Source of the DNA: Mesorhizobium atlanticum
Lineage (GTDB): Bacteria > Pseudomonadota > Alphaproteobacteria > Rhizobiales > Rhizobiaceae
NCBI RefSeq assembly: GCF_003289965.1
Contig: NZ_QMBQ01000005.1
Span: 496,001 to 560,000 of the forward strand
DNA length: 64,000 nucleotides
Direction: 5' to 3'
The translations under genes and the position numbers were made by a program. The notes under the pieces were generated by a model. The model saw only the letters and a program-made list of their open reading frames with translations. It was not told the origin of the DNA and did not search any database. Shown piece after piece: positions 26,377 to 33,880 of the stretch (position 1 is its first letter; the number at the start of each line of letters is the position of its first letter).

Positions 26377-26453
26377 GCGCCCGTAGCTCAGCTGGATAGA
26401 GCACCAGACTACGAATCTGGGGGTCAGGAGTTCGAATCTCTTCGGGCGCGCCA
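26377..26453 (+). tRNA. tRNA-Arg (anticodon ACG)
   Basis: A complete 77-nt cloverleaf. The acceptor stem GCGCCCG pairs with CGGGCGC, and CCA is encoded (26451-26453). The D-arm starts GCTC at 26386. The anticodon stem CCAGA/TCTGG encloses loop CTACGAA with ACG at 26411-26413, and the T-arm has GTTCGAATC. After deamination of A34 to inosine it reads CGU, CGC and CGA. tRNA 3' ends are favoured integration sites, and a zone of broken genes begins right after it. Confidence 0.97.
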
Positions 26454-26513
26454 TTTCAGTACAAAACTATGAACGCCGAACGCCGCCGATTTTTACGCTC
26501 GAAGCGGCAATGA

Positions 26514-26770
26514 GGGTTCTCAGCCGCATTTCTCGATCCTGCCCAGGACGACGCCCGCCATTCGCTGGCCGACGAGGCGGGCTGCCGCCGCTTCGAAGTC
26601 GTCGGCCCCGAGGGCACCAAGGACACAGTGTTGTTCTACGAAGTGTACGACGATCGCGCCGCATTCGACGCGCATTTGCAGACCCGCATCTGGAGCGTTT
26701 CCAGGCGGCCATGAAGGCGCTCGAGGTCGAAGAGATGGTCGTTCGCTTCGCCGCTCTCGAAAACGGCTGA
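26514..26770 (+). pseudogene. Antibiotic-biosynthesis-monooxygenase (ABM) fold remnant, frameshifted
   Basis: Frame one reads ARHSLADEAGCRRFEVVGPE, then VLFYEVYDDRAAFDAHLQT. The continuation HLERFQAAMKALEVEEMVVR is in another frame. One extra C at the run near 26683 (ACCCG to ACCCCG) would join them into the usual ABM sequence DAHLQTPHLERFQ. The N-terminal strand is also lost behind a stop at 26511. ABM proteins are ~100-aa dimeric barrels, some acting on quinones or autoinducer-like compounds. A sequencing error at the C run is possible but does not explain the missing N-terminus. Confidence 0.7.
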
Positions 26771-26919
26771 TCCGGCACCGGTCGCCGCGATGAGCGCCAC
26801 CAGGATCGGCTTCATCGGAACGGGCATCGGCCATCACACGGGCGGTCGTCCTGGCGAGCGGCGCGTATAGCCGAGTCCGCTTCGCGGCAGGGGTGCCTGA
26901 GATGGTGCGGCCCGCGACG

Positions 26920-26997
26920 CGACGCTGCTGATGGACATCATCTCGGCCGACGACCCCCAGGATCCGACTAGCCTTGCATTGCCGGCGACCGAGCACT
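26920..26997 (+). pseudogene. Amidase-signature family fragment
   Basis: About 26 codons read TLLMDIISADDPQDPTSLAL followed by PATEHY, which resembles the amidase segment in which a DP-DPTSL motif follows the catalytic region. Neither the Ser-Ser-Lys core nor a start is present, so this is a scrap. Confidence 0.4.
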
Positions 26998-27026
26998 ACG
27001 CAACCTCGGCCTCTCCAAATCCGAGG

Positions 27027-27626
27027 CTAGAAACTTGGCGGGCTGATTGCCCAGATCACGACGGCCTCGCGCGCGCCCGCATTCTTGTACCTGTGCGGCT
27101 CACCTGACGAATAGGAGCAACTGTCTCCTTCGTAGAGGTGGAAGTGTCGCTCGCCGACCCAGATGTCGAGTTCACCCGAGACGACGAAGCCGACGCCATC
27201 GCCCTCGTGGGTGTAGCTTTCGGCGCTTTCGGTTCCCGGCGGCAGCCGCGTATAGATCATCTCCACCTGCAGGCTCATCTTCGGCGTGACAAGCTCGTCT
27301 ATGATACCGCCCTCATACTGTATCTTCAGGCGGTTGCCGCTCCTGACGACATAGCCATGCTCTTCCTGCGGCACGGGAGAGGCCCCGGCGAAAAACCATT
27401 GCACGGTCACGCCCAGGCTTCGGGCGATGTTCACCAGGGCCGGAATCGATGGGTAGGCAAGGTTACGCTCGATCTGGCTGATATAGCCGATGGAAAGGTT
27501 GGCGCTTTCCGACAACTGCGAAAGCGTCATCTTGCGCCGTTTGCGCAAACCGCGAATGCGATCCCCGAGAACCGGGTCGCCGCCAACAGATCCCAGCCCG
27601 GTTTCAGGACCCCTCTCAGACGACAT
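27027..27626 (-). CDS. XRE-family regulator with C-terminal cupin domain
   Basis: A 199-aa protein. The helix-turn-helix lies at about 22-76 (GDRIRGLRKRRKMTLSQLSE, then NLSIGYISQIERNLAYPSIP). The cupin domain at about 120-195 contains YTHEGDGVGFVVSGELDIWV and GDSCSYSSGEPHRYKN, so it senses a small molecule. ATG at 27626 has GGAG 5 bases before it. It diverges from the OYE-type oxidoreductase, and a palindrome lies between them. Family members such as PuuR and SutR control catabolic genes for amines or amino acids. Confidence 0.88.
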   Translation of the reverse strand: MSSERGPETGLGSVGGDPVLGDRIRGLRKRRKMTLSQLSESANLSIGYISQIERNLAYPSIPALVNIARSLGVTVQWFFAGASPVPQEEHGYVVRSGNRLKIQYEGGIIDELVTPKMSLQVEMIYTRLPPGTESAESYTHEGDGVGFVVSGELDIWVGERHFHLYEGDSCSYSSGEPHRYKNAGAREAVVIWAISPPSF

Positions 27627-27896
27627 GCTCACTCCGGATACAACGCCTAGTGAAACGGGCCACCGGCCAAAGATCTATCGTTCTTGTCGATCAAAGGCGC
27701 TGTCCGCAAGGTGAGCATTTGGAATTCCAGCCTTTCCGCATGAATCCTCAAACGTCGCCAGCGTTTTCAGGCCACGGAGAACCATTTCACCGCCAGGGGT
27801 AATTCGCAATGAATTTCGTCCACGGTAAAAAAATAGCTGGATTTTTTACCAGGGGCAAAATATGAGAGCGCAGTTTGCCAGCGACGGAGGAGATCG
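27627..27896. promoter_or_regulatory. Divergent promoter region with palindrome GGTAAAAAA-N9-TTTTTTACC
   Basis: A perfect 9-bp inverted repeat spans 27824-27850. The motif CCAGGGG also occurs twice, at about 27793 and 27849. The site lies 46 bp before the oxidoreductase start and is the best candidate operator of the XRE-cupin regulator. Confidence 0.65.
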
Positions 27897-29879
27897 ATGG
27901 CCGGCGCCGCGCACGTCAAAACACCCTCGACGCCATTCCCGCGCCTTTTCCAACCTTTGCGGATCCGTGGCGTGCGGCTCAAGAATCGTATCATGTCCAC
28001 CGGGCACGACACGACGTTGCCGACCGACGGCCTGGTCAACGATGCGCTGATCGCCTACCACGAGGCGCGGGCGCGGGGCGGCGCCGGGCTTATTGTCAGT
28101 CAGGTCGCGGGCGTCCACGAGACGGCGCGCTACACCTCGCACATGCTCATGGCGACGGAAGACGAATGCATCGCCGGCTACCGGAAGCTGGCCGACATCT
28201 GCCATGCGCATGACTGCAAGATCTTCTCCCAGCTCTTCCATCCAGGCCGGGAGATCATGGAAGGCGGCGATGGGCTGCTGACGGTGGCCTACGCGCCATC
28301 CGTGTCGCCGAACGAGCGTTTCCGCGTCATGCCGCGCGAGCTCGGCAAACGCATGATCGACGAGATCGTTCGCGGCTACGCCGCAGCGGCGCGGCGGATG
28401 CACGAGGCGGGGCTGGACGGCGTCGAGTTCGTGGCCAGCCACGGCTACCTGCCGGCGCAGTTCTTCAACCAGCGCGTCAACCGCCGTGTTGATAACTACG
28501 GCGGATCCCTGGAGAACCGGCTGCGCTTCGCCACCGAAGCGCTCGCCGCGATGCGGGCGGCGACGTCCGAGGACTTCGTCATCGGCTTGCGCATCAGCGG
28601 CAGCGAACGTGACGAGCGCGGCCTCACCATGGACGAGGCGCTGGAGATCTGCCTTGGACTCGAGCCGTTGCTCGACTACGTCAATGTCACTGCCGGCACC
28701 TCCGCTTCCGCCGGCGGCGCGGTGCATATCGTGCCGCCCATGGCCTATCGCAACGCCTATTTGGCAAGCGACGCCGCGCGGTTCCGGCAGGCACTCGACA
28801 TACCGATCATGGTGGCCGGCCGCATCAACCAGCCGCACGAGGCCGAGGCGTTGCTGACGGAGGGTTCCGCGGATGTCTGCGGCATGACGCGGGCGCTGAT
28901 CTGCGATCCCGACATGCCCGCGAAAGCCGAACAGGGCCGCACGGACGACATCCGCGCCTGCATCGCCTGCAACCAGGCCTGCATTGGCCATTTCCACCGG
29001 GGATTTCCCATCTCCTGCATCCAACACCCCGAGACGGGGCGCGAGCTCAGATTTGGTAAGCTCACACCCGCCCCGCGGCCGAAGAAGGTGATGGTCGTCG
29101 GTGGCGGTCCGGCCGGAATGAAGGCCGCCGCCGTCGCGGCCGCCCGGGGGCATCAGGTCACCCTCTATGAGGCGTCCTCTCATCTGGGAGGACAGGCGCT
29201 GCTGGCCCAGCTGCTGCCCCGCCGCGCCGAATTCGGGGGCATCGTCACCAATCTTTCGCGCGAACTTGAGCTGACGCAGGTCCGTGTGATGAAGGGCGTG
29301 CGCGTCGACCAGTCCGTGGTCGACGCGGAAAAACCGGACGCAATGGTCATCGCGACCGGCGCGAGGCCCTATCTCCCGGAAATGCCCGATGACGGAAGCG
29401 TGCAGGTGGTCGATGCCTGGCAGGTGCTGAGGAAACAGGTCAAGACGGGGAGCCGCACGGTGGTGGCGGACTGGCGCTGCGACTGGATCGGACCGGGCAT
29501 CGCCGAGATGCTGGTCAATGACGGCTGCAGCGTCGAACTTGCCGTCAACGGCACCCATCCAGGCGAGTTGCTGCCGCTCTACGTGCGCGACAACATTGCC
29601 GCCGAACTGCACAAGCTTGGCGTGGTCGTAACCCCATATGCCCGCCTCTTCGGCTGTGACGGCGGCACCGTCTACATGCAGCACACCGCCAGCGAGCAGC
29701 CGATCATGTTCGAGAATGTCGACACGCTGGTGCTTTGCCTGGGACATGAGCCGGTAAGCGAATTGAGCGACATGCTGGCGGGCAAGGTGCCGGAACTGCA
29801 CATCATCGGGGACAGCATGGCCCCGCGCACGGCGGAGGAGGCCGTTTACGAAGGATTGAAGGTCGGCGCCGCGCTGTAG
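27897..29879 (+). CDS. Old Yellow Enzyme/4Fe-4S flavoprotein oxidoreductase (TMADH/N-demethylase-like)
   Basis: A 660-aa fusion enzyme. Residues about 15-360 form an FMN-binding OYE TIM barrel with FVASHGYLPAQFFNQRVNRR and GGSLENRLRF. The cluster motif CIACNQACIGHFHRGFPISC (CxxCxxxC-N11-C) follows. Residues about 390-655 form the FAD/NAD(P) half with VMVVGGGPAGMKAAAVAAAR. Relatives include trimethylamine and dimethylamine dehydrogenase, stachydrine/N-methylproline demethylases and 2,4-dienoyl-CoA reductase. The adjacent XRE-cupin regulator favours an amine or betaine substrate, but this is inference. It begins at ATG 27897, with GGAGGAGATCG upstream. Confidence 0.88.
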   Translation: MAGAAHVKTPSTPFPRLFQPLRIRGVRLKNRIMSTGHDTTLPTDGLVNDALIAYHEARARGGAGLIVSQVAGVHETARYTSHMLMATEDECIAGYRKLADICHAHDCKIFSQLFHPGREIMEGGDGLLTVAYAPSVSPNERFRVMPRELGKRMIDEIVRGYAAAARRMHEAGLDGVEFVASHGYLPAQFFNQRVNRRVDNYGGSLENRLRFATEALAAMRAATSEDFVIGLRISGSERDERGLTMDEALEICLGLEPLLDYVNVTAGTSASAGGAVHIVPPMAYRNAYLASDAARFRQALDIPIMVAGRINQPHEAEALLTEGSADVCGMTRALICDPDMPAKAEQGRTDDIRACIACNQACIGHFHRGFPISCIQHPETGRELRFGKLTPAPRPKKVMVVGGGPAGMKAAAVAAARGHQVTLYEASSHLGGQALLAQLLPRRAEFGGIVTNLSRELELTQVRVMKGVRVDQSVVDAEKPDAMVIATGARPYLPEMPDDGSVQVVDAWQVLRKQVKTGSRTVVADWRCDWIGPGIAEMLVNDGCSVELAVNGTHPGELLPLYVRDNIAAELHKLGVVVTPYARLFGCDGGTVYMQHTASEQPIMFENVDTLVLCLGHEPVSELSDMLAGKVPELHIIGDSMAPRTAEEAVYEGLKVGAAL

Positions 29880-30383
29880 GCGGCATCGGACAGACATGCC
29901 GGTCGCCTTGGGCACCGGATGACGCGCCGGGGGAATGAATGGGTGACGGACATGCTCGCGAAAAGCCGGCAGCCCGCAGTGGGTCGGTGCCTTGAAGAGC
30001 AGCATCATCATCGCGCTCGGGACGACGGCCATCTCGACGATATCCGGGGTCCTCGCGGCTTGGGCGTTCGAGCGTTTCACTTTCAAGCTGGTCGAGGCCG
30101 TAACGCCTCGTTACACCGGTATCACAAGGGCGACAAATCCCTGGCAGCCCGACCGCCGGGGCGGGGTCGCTCGCGGGCTGGCGTGTAATCCACAGATCGA
30201 AAGACCATACGCGAAAAAAGAGACGGATCGCGCGACGAAATCGTCGCACATCAGGATTTCGAGATCGTGTGGATAGACGTCTCCCTTTGTGTGCCAGAAA
30301 TTCGTTACCTCATTGACGGTGAGTTGAGTGCCATATCGTCTCGGCGCGTTGAAGCGCCTGTTTGAGTAAAAGGGATTGTAGTC
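29880..30383. other. 504-bp gap with an ABC permease remnant
   Basis: Only the fragment at 29983-30080 is recognisable. The rest lacks an open frame with coding character, including the segment from 30180 to 30360. Confidence 0.55.
29983..30080 (+). pseudogene. ABC transporter inner-membrane permease fragment (PotC-like)
   Basis: About 30 codons read LKSSIIIALGTTAISTISGV then LAAWAFERF. This is the helix and Ala-rich start of the EAA-type permease domain of polyamine/osmoprotectant ABC transporters, where NSL.IA..TT.I....G.LAAYAL.RF is usual. No start, no EAA motif and no partner genes are found. Confidence 0.55.
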
Positions 30384-30590
30384 ATGTCGAAAGAACGACC
30401 ACCGAATTCCCTGGCAATCATCCCGGCGGGAGCAGCACCTGACGACTTTGATCCAAAGCTGGCGACCGAAGGCAAAGAGCTGATAAAGGCATTTCTAGGG
30501 ATTGCTTCCGAGGGGGATCGTCGGCGAGTAATCGAACTGGCGACCACACTCGCTAAGCAAGCGACAGATGGTCATGCGTCTCAGCGTTGA
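30384..30590 (+). CDS. Small hypothetical protein
   Basis: A 68-aa soluble protein from an ATG behind AAGGGATTGTAGTC. It has a helical C-terminal half (IASEGDRRRVIELATTLAKQ) and no signal peptide. The helix pattern resembles short regulators or toxin-linked proteins found in rhizobial islands, but no family is recognised. It lies among remnants, and composition is less GC-rich than that of its neighbours. Real but uncertain. Confidence 0.5.
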   Translation: MSKERPPNSLAIIPAGAAPDDFDPKLATEGKELIKAFLGIASEGDRRRVIELATTLAKQATDGHASQR

Positions 30591-31102
30591 TGAGGTGCAG
30601 TCCATCACACCTCCTGAAATCTCCCTAAGAAAATCTCCATAATGGCTGCCGACATGCGCGGTGTCGCCGCCGCTGTGCCGCCTTGCCGGGGCGGGTCTCG
30701 ACAGGTCGAGGGCATCATATCGACCTGTCCCTCTACGACTACATGATCTCCAGGGTGTCGAGGGCGGCGTCTGGCAGGCCGAGGCTGGCTCGCTCGCTTA
30801 TGCCTTTCCGACCTATGAGGGAACCGGAGAGAAGACCGATCTGCCGCAGGCAGAGCAGCCGAGCATCAAGGGGGCTGCGGGGGCCGCGATGCTCGATGGG
30901 GCAGCCGTGGAGCGGCGCCAGGAGGCCCGTTCGCAAGTCCTGCTTCTGCGAGCCTGCCCGCTTCCAGGTCCGATCCCGAATCTCGCCGGCGTGGCTGCCC
31001 CCCCATGCACATCAGCGTCAGTCAGCTTATCGGGCTCGGGTCAGTCAGTTTGGCGGCTAAGCTTGCTTGAAGACAGCCAGCGAGCGTTCCGCTAAATAGG
31101 TT
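30591..31102. other. 512-bp gap with a CoA-transferase remnant
   Basis: The fragment at 30683-30752 is recognisable. Frames from 30750 to 31095 stay open in two phases but resemble nothing I know. The sequence is lower in coding bias than intact genes around it. Confidence 0.5.
30683..30752 (+). pseudogene. Class III CoA-transferase (CaiB/BaiF-type) fragment
   Basis: About 20 codons read PGRVSTGRGHHIDLSLYDYM. In CaiB/Frc/BaiF enzymes the TGRGQHIDLSL segment lies shortly after the catalytic aspartate region. Only this piece remains, and the upstream part is out of frame. Confidence 0.5.
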
Positions 31103-31900
31103 ATGCCCTATTGCCGCATCCGCGATATCGACCTCTGGTTCGAACGAGCCGGCGAGGGAGCGCCTTTGCTGGCGATCTCTGGCTCACGAGGTGATCTGCG
31201 TCGGAGCCCAAATCTCCTGGAATCGCCCCTGGCGAGATCCTTTGACCTGCTTGCATATGACCAGCGTGGCCTCGGGCGTACGTCAAAGCCCGACAAGCCC
31301 TACCTCATGGCCGATTTTGCGGACGACGCGGCCGGCCTTTTGGATACTGTCGGGTGGGAGCGCGCTCGGGTCGTTGGTGTATCGTTCGGTGGTATGGTCG
31401 CGCTCGAACTGGCACTCAGGTATCCACATCGAATAACCAGACTCGCACTCTGTTGCACTTCACCCGGCGGAGAAGGAGGGTCGTCCTACCCGGTCCATCT
31501 CCTGCAGGGACTCCGGCCGCATGAGCGGGCGCGGGTCATGGTATCGATTTCCGATACACGATGTGATGCGGACTGGGCTGAGGCGAACCCCGAGAAATAC
31601 GAGGAACTCATCAGAAGGTTCGACGATAATCGGTTCGCGCAGGAACCGGGTCACAAGGCCGGAACGACGCGCCTGCTGGAGGCACGCCGTCAACACGATA
31701 CTTGGGAGCGTCTCGGTGAAATTAGGTGCCCAGTTTTCATTTGCGGCGGTCGGTACGACGGGATCGCTCTACCGTCGTCTCAAGAACGTATGGCGAGCAG
31801 AATCCCGGGAGCGATGTTGCGGATGTATGAAGGTGGCCATCTATTCATCTGGCAGGATAGTTCGGCGTTCGCCGAGATCGTGGAGTTTCTGAGGGAATGA
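31103..31900 (+). CDS. Alpha/beta hydrolase
   Basis: A 265-aa cytoplasmic alpha/beta hydrolase. The oxyanion region ISGSRG, the nucleophile elbow GVSFGG (Ser near 93), the acid GGRYDG (Asp near 214) and the histidine of EGGHLF near the C-terminus form a complete triad. Relatives include 3-oxoadipate enol-lactonase and haloalkane-type hydrolases; the substrate cannot be told. Codon use is visibly less GC-biased than in core genes (for example AGA, ATA and AGG occur), which fits acquisition with the surrounding remnants. Confidence 0.85.
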   Translation: MPYCRIRDIDLWFERAGEGAPLLAISGSRGDLRRSPNLLESPLARSFDLLAYDQRGLGRTSKPDKPYLMADFADDAAGLLDTVGWERARVVGVSFGGMVALELALRYPHRITRLALCCTSPGGEGGSSYPVHLLQGLRPHERARVMVSISDTRCDADWAEANPEKYEELIRRFDDNRFAQEPGHKAGTTRLLEARRQHDTWERLGEIRCPVFICGGRYDGIALPSSQERMASRIPGAMLRMYEGGHLFIWQDSSAFAEIVEFLRE

Positions 31901-32052
31901 GCCCTGTTCGAGCACCATTTAGGCGAAGAATGGGATGCCCTGGTTGCGGCGAACTCGAAGGCCGTGCGGGCGGACCTAGCCGCATCCTCTCGCTGCGTTC
32001 ATGCATGCGCCAAAAACCAATTGCAAAATAAAATCAGTCAGCCTAACCTGAA

Positions 32053-32073
32053 CCGATTGCACAACGCAATCGG
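32053..32073. promoter_or_regulatory. Palindrome CCGATTGC-N5-GCAATCGG upstream of the RibD-like gene
   Basis: A perfect 8-bp inverted repeat with spacer ACAAC lies 31 bp before the start of the reductase gene. It contains TTGC/GCAA half-sites of the kind bound by TetR, ArsR or HxlR regulators. No regulator gene is adjacent, so it may be controlled from elsewhere. Confidence 0.6.
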
Positions 32074-32103
32074 ATTGCGCGGATGCCATGCGAGGAACAG
32101 GCG

Positions 32104-32634
32104 ATGGCGAAGCTCGTCTTTGGAATGAACCAATCGCTGGACGGCTACGTCGATCATACGGAGTTTGGGCCAAGCCCCACGCTCTTCCGCCATTTCATTG
32201 GGGACGTGCGGCGGAAGGCGGGAAGCGTCTACGGCCGCCGCATGTATGAGATCATGCGTTACTGGGACGACGATCGTCCGGAATGGGATGCCGATCGACA
32301 GGCCTTCGCGGTGGCATGGCGGGACCAGCCGAAATGGGTCGTCTCACGCACGCTGCAATCGGTCGGCCCCAACGCCAGCCTCGTCGGAGAAGACCTTGAG
32401 GGCGAGATGCGCAAGCTGAAGGCGGAGCGCGACGGCGAGATCGCCGTCGCCGGCCCTGACCTGGCGCGAAGCCTCACCGACCTCGGCCTGATCGACGAAT
32501 ATCGGATCTACCTGCATCCGGTCGTGCTTGGCCGCGGCAAGCCCTATTTCGCCGGGCCCCGGCCGCCGCTCCGGCTTATCGCCAGTGATCGGATCGATGA
32601 GAATGTGATGAGGCTGACCTACGCTCCCGCCTGA
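32104..32634 (+). CDS. Dihydrofolate-reductase-like protein (RibD C-terminal domain)
   Basis: A 176-aa single-domain protein. Marks are KLVFGMNQSLDGYVD at the N-terminus, an NADPH-binding-like VSRTLQ plus GEIAVAGPDLARSLTDLGLI, and IDEYRIYLHPVVLGRGKPYF. This is the RibD_C/YyaP-YwjB family of NADPH-dependent reductases, mostly of unknown substrate and not true folate enzymes. ATG 32104 follows GAGGAACAGGCG; a longer start at 32083 lacks such a site. The downstream MFS gene is convergent. Confidence 0.85.
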   Translation: MAKLVFGMNQSLDGYVDHTEFGPSPTLFRHFIGDVRRKAGSVYGRRMYEIMRYWDDDRPEWDADRQAFAVAWRDQPKWVVSRTLQSVGPNASLVGEDLEGEMRKLKAERDGEIAVAGPDLARSLTDLGLIDEYRIYLHPVVLGRGKPYFAGPRPPLRLIASDRIDENVMRLTYAPA

Positions 32635-32683
32635 TCTCGGTCGTTCGGCGCGCCACGGACCATTGCCGCCGTATCGACGGCAG

Positions 32684-33859
32684 CTAGTTGGATTGAATGG
32701 CGATCGACCGCAGGCGCCGGCTGATCCCGTGGAATGACCACAGGAGCAGGGGGCAAAGCAGGAGGGCGACGGTGCCCAGGTCGAGCGCGGCCCTCGCGGT
32801 CCCCGCCCAAACGGCAAGCCTGCCGCCGATCGCAGGGGCGGCCAGCATGCCGACATAATAGACGGTGTAGAACACGCCCATCCCGATCGATCGTGTCCGT
32901 TGATCGAGCACGCGCGCGGGCAGGCTCATGATCGCGCCGGCTGGCAGGCCGCACACGAGCCCCATGGCGATGACGAGGGGCAGCACCGGTCCGTTTCGCG
33001 ACAGAAGGAGCGTCAGCAATGCGAAGCCGGCACAGCCCACCGTGAGAATTGCGCCGCCGCGTTGGCTCCGATCGGCCAGCAGGCCGCCGAGCGGGACCGA
33101 AAGGGCGGCAAGCCAAAGCACCACGCTGATGGCCGACCCCGCCGCCGCGCTCGACCATCCGCGCTCGACGAGCATCGAGGGGCCGAAGCTGAACACCATG
33201 GCGAAGCCGACATTGTAGAGGCACCAGATCAGGCCGGCGGTGATGAGCGCATAGCCTGTCGCAGCCGAAATGCCGGAACGTTCCACCCTTCCGGTGGGCG
33301 ACTGCTCCGGGGCGCTATAAACCAAGGCGATCAGGCCGATGCCGATGATGACCGGGACCGAAACGGCAACGCCCACGGCGGTCACTCCGAAGCTCGTCCC
33401 GATCGCCGGCAAAAGCATGAGCGCGACGGCGATGCCCGCCGGCCAGGAGTTGATGTAGATGGCCATGGCGGTTGCGATCTCCCGGCCGGCGAACCAGTCG
33501 GCGACCATCTTGGTCATCAGCACGTTCACGAGAACGCCGCCGGTGCCGGCGATCAGCCGGCCGCCGATCTGCAGGCTCCAGGACGTCGACGACATCATCA
33601 TCAGCTCGCCCGCCAGCATCATGGCGAGACCTGCCAGAACGGTCGCCTTGTCGCCGTGGCGCTGGCCGATGGACGCGCCGGGCAGTGCCAAAGCGATCCC
33701 CGGCGCAAGATAGAGTCCGATCAGGACGCCGATGTCGGCGAGACTCGCGCCGAGGCTGGAGCCGACAAGCGGTGCGACGGCGCCGACGCTCTGAAACTGA
33801 AACGCCATCGCGGTACGGGCGACAAAAAGCACAGCAAGGATCGTCCAGCGGCTGCGCAC
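32684..33859 (-). CDS. MFS transporter (cyanate/nitrate-like CynX family)
   Basis: A 391-aa transporter with 12 predicted helices (VAPLVGSSLGASLADIGVLI, then GLYLAPGIALALPGASIGQR in the first pair). The signature PGASIGQRHGDK matches the MFS loop 2-3 motif. The substrate is unknown. It lies 21 bp after the FAD oxidoreductase stop on the same strand, so the two may form one operon. It resembles exporters of small anions or metabolites. Confidence 0.82.
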   Translation of the reverse strand: MRSRWTILAVLFVARTAMAFQFQSVGAVAPLVGSSLGASLADIGVLIGLYLAPGIALALPGASIGQRHGDKATVLAGLAMMLAGELMMMSSTSWSLQIGGRLIAGTGGVLVNVLMTKMVADWFAGREIATAMAIYINSWPAGIAVALMLLPAIGTSFGVTAVGVAVSVPVIIGIGLIALVYSAPEQSPTGRVERSGISAATGYALITAGLIWCLYNVGFAMVFSFGPSMLVERGWSSAAAGSAISVVLWLAALSVPLGGLLADRSQRGGAILTVGCAGFALLTLLLSRNGPVLPLVIAMGLVCGLPAGAIMSLPARVLDQRTRSIGMGVFYTVYYVGMLAAPAIGGRLAVWAGTARAALDLGTVALLLCPLLLWSFHGISRRLRSIAIQSN

Positions 33860-33880
33860 GGTTCCCCCGCGGATTTTCGA

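Larger units (their letters stand above)
26454..27026. other. 573-bp gap of gene remnants downstream of tRNA-Arg
   Basis: No intact gene. It holds a frameshifted monooxygenase remnant (26514-26770), a short Rossmann-like start (about 26790-26860: MSATRIGFIGTG) followed by stops, and an amidase-like scrap (26920-26997). Confidence 0.65.

Noticed and set aside
31905..32000. Open segment reading LFEHHLGEEWDALVAANSKA after the alpha/beta hydrolase
   Set aside because: About 30 codons with coding feel but no start, no family match and a stop soon after; too weak to call.
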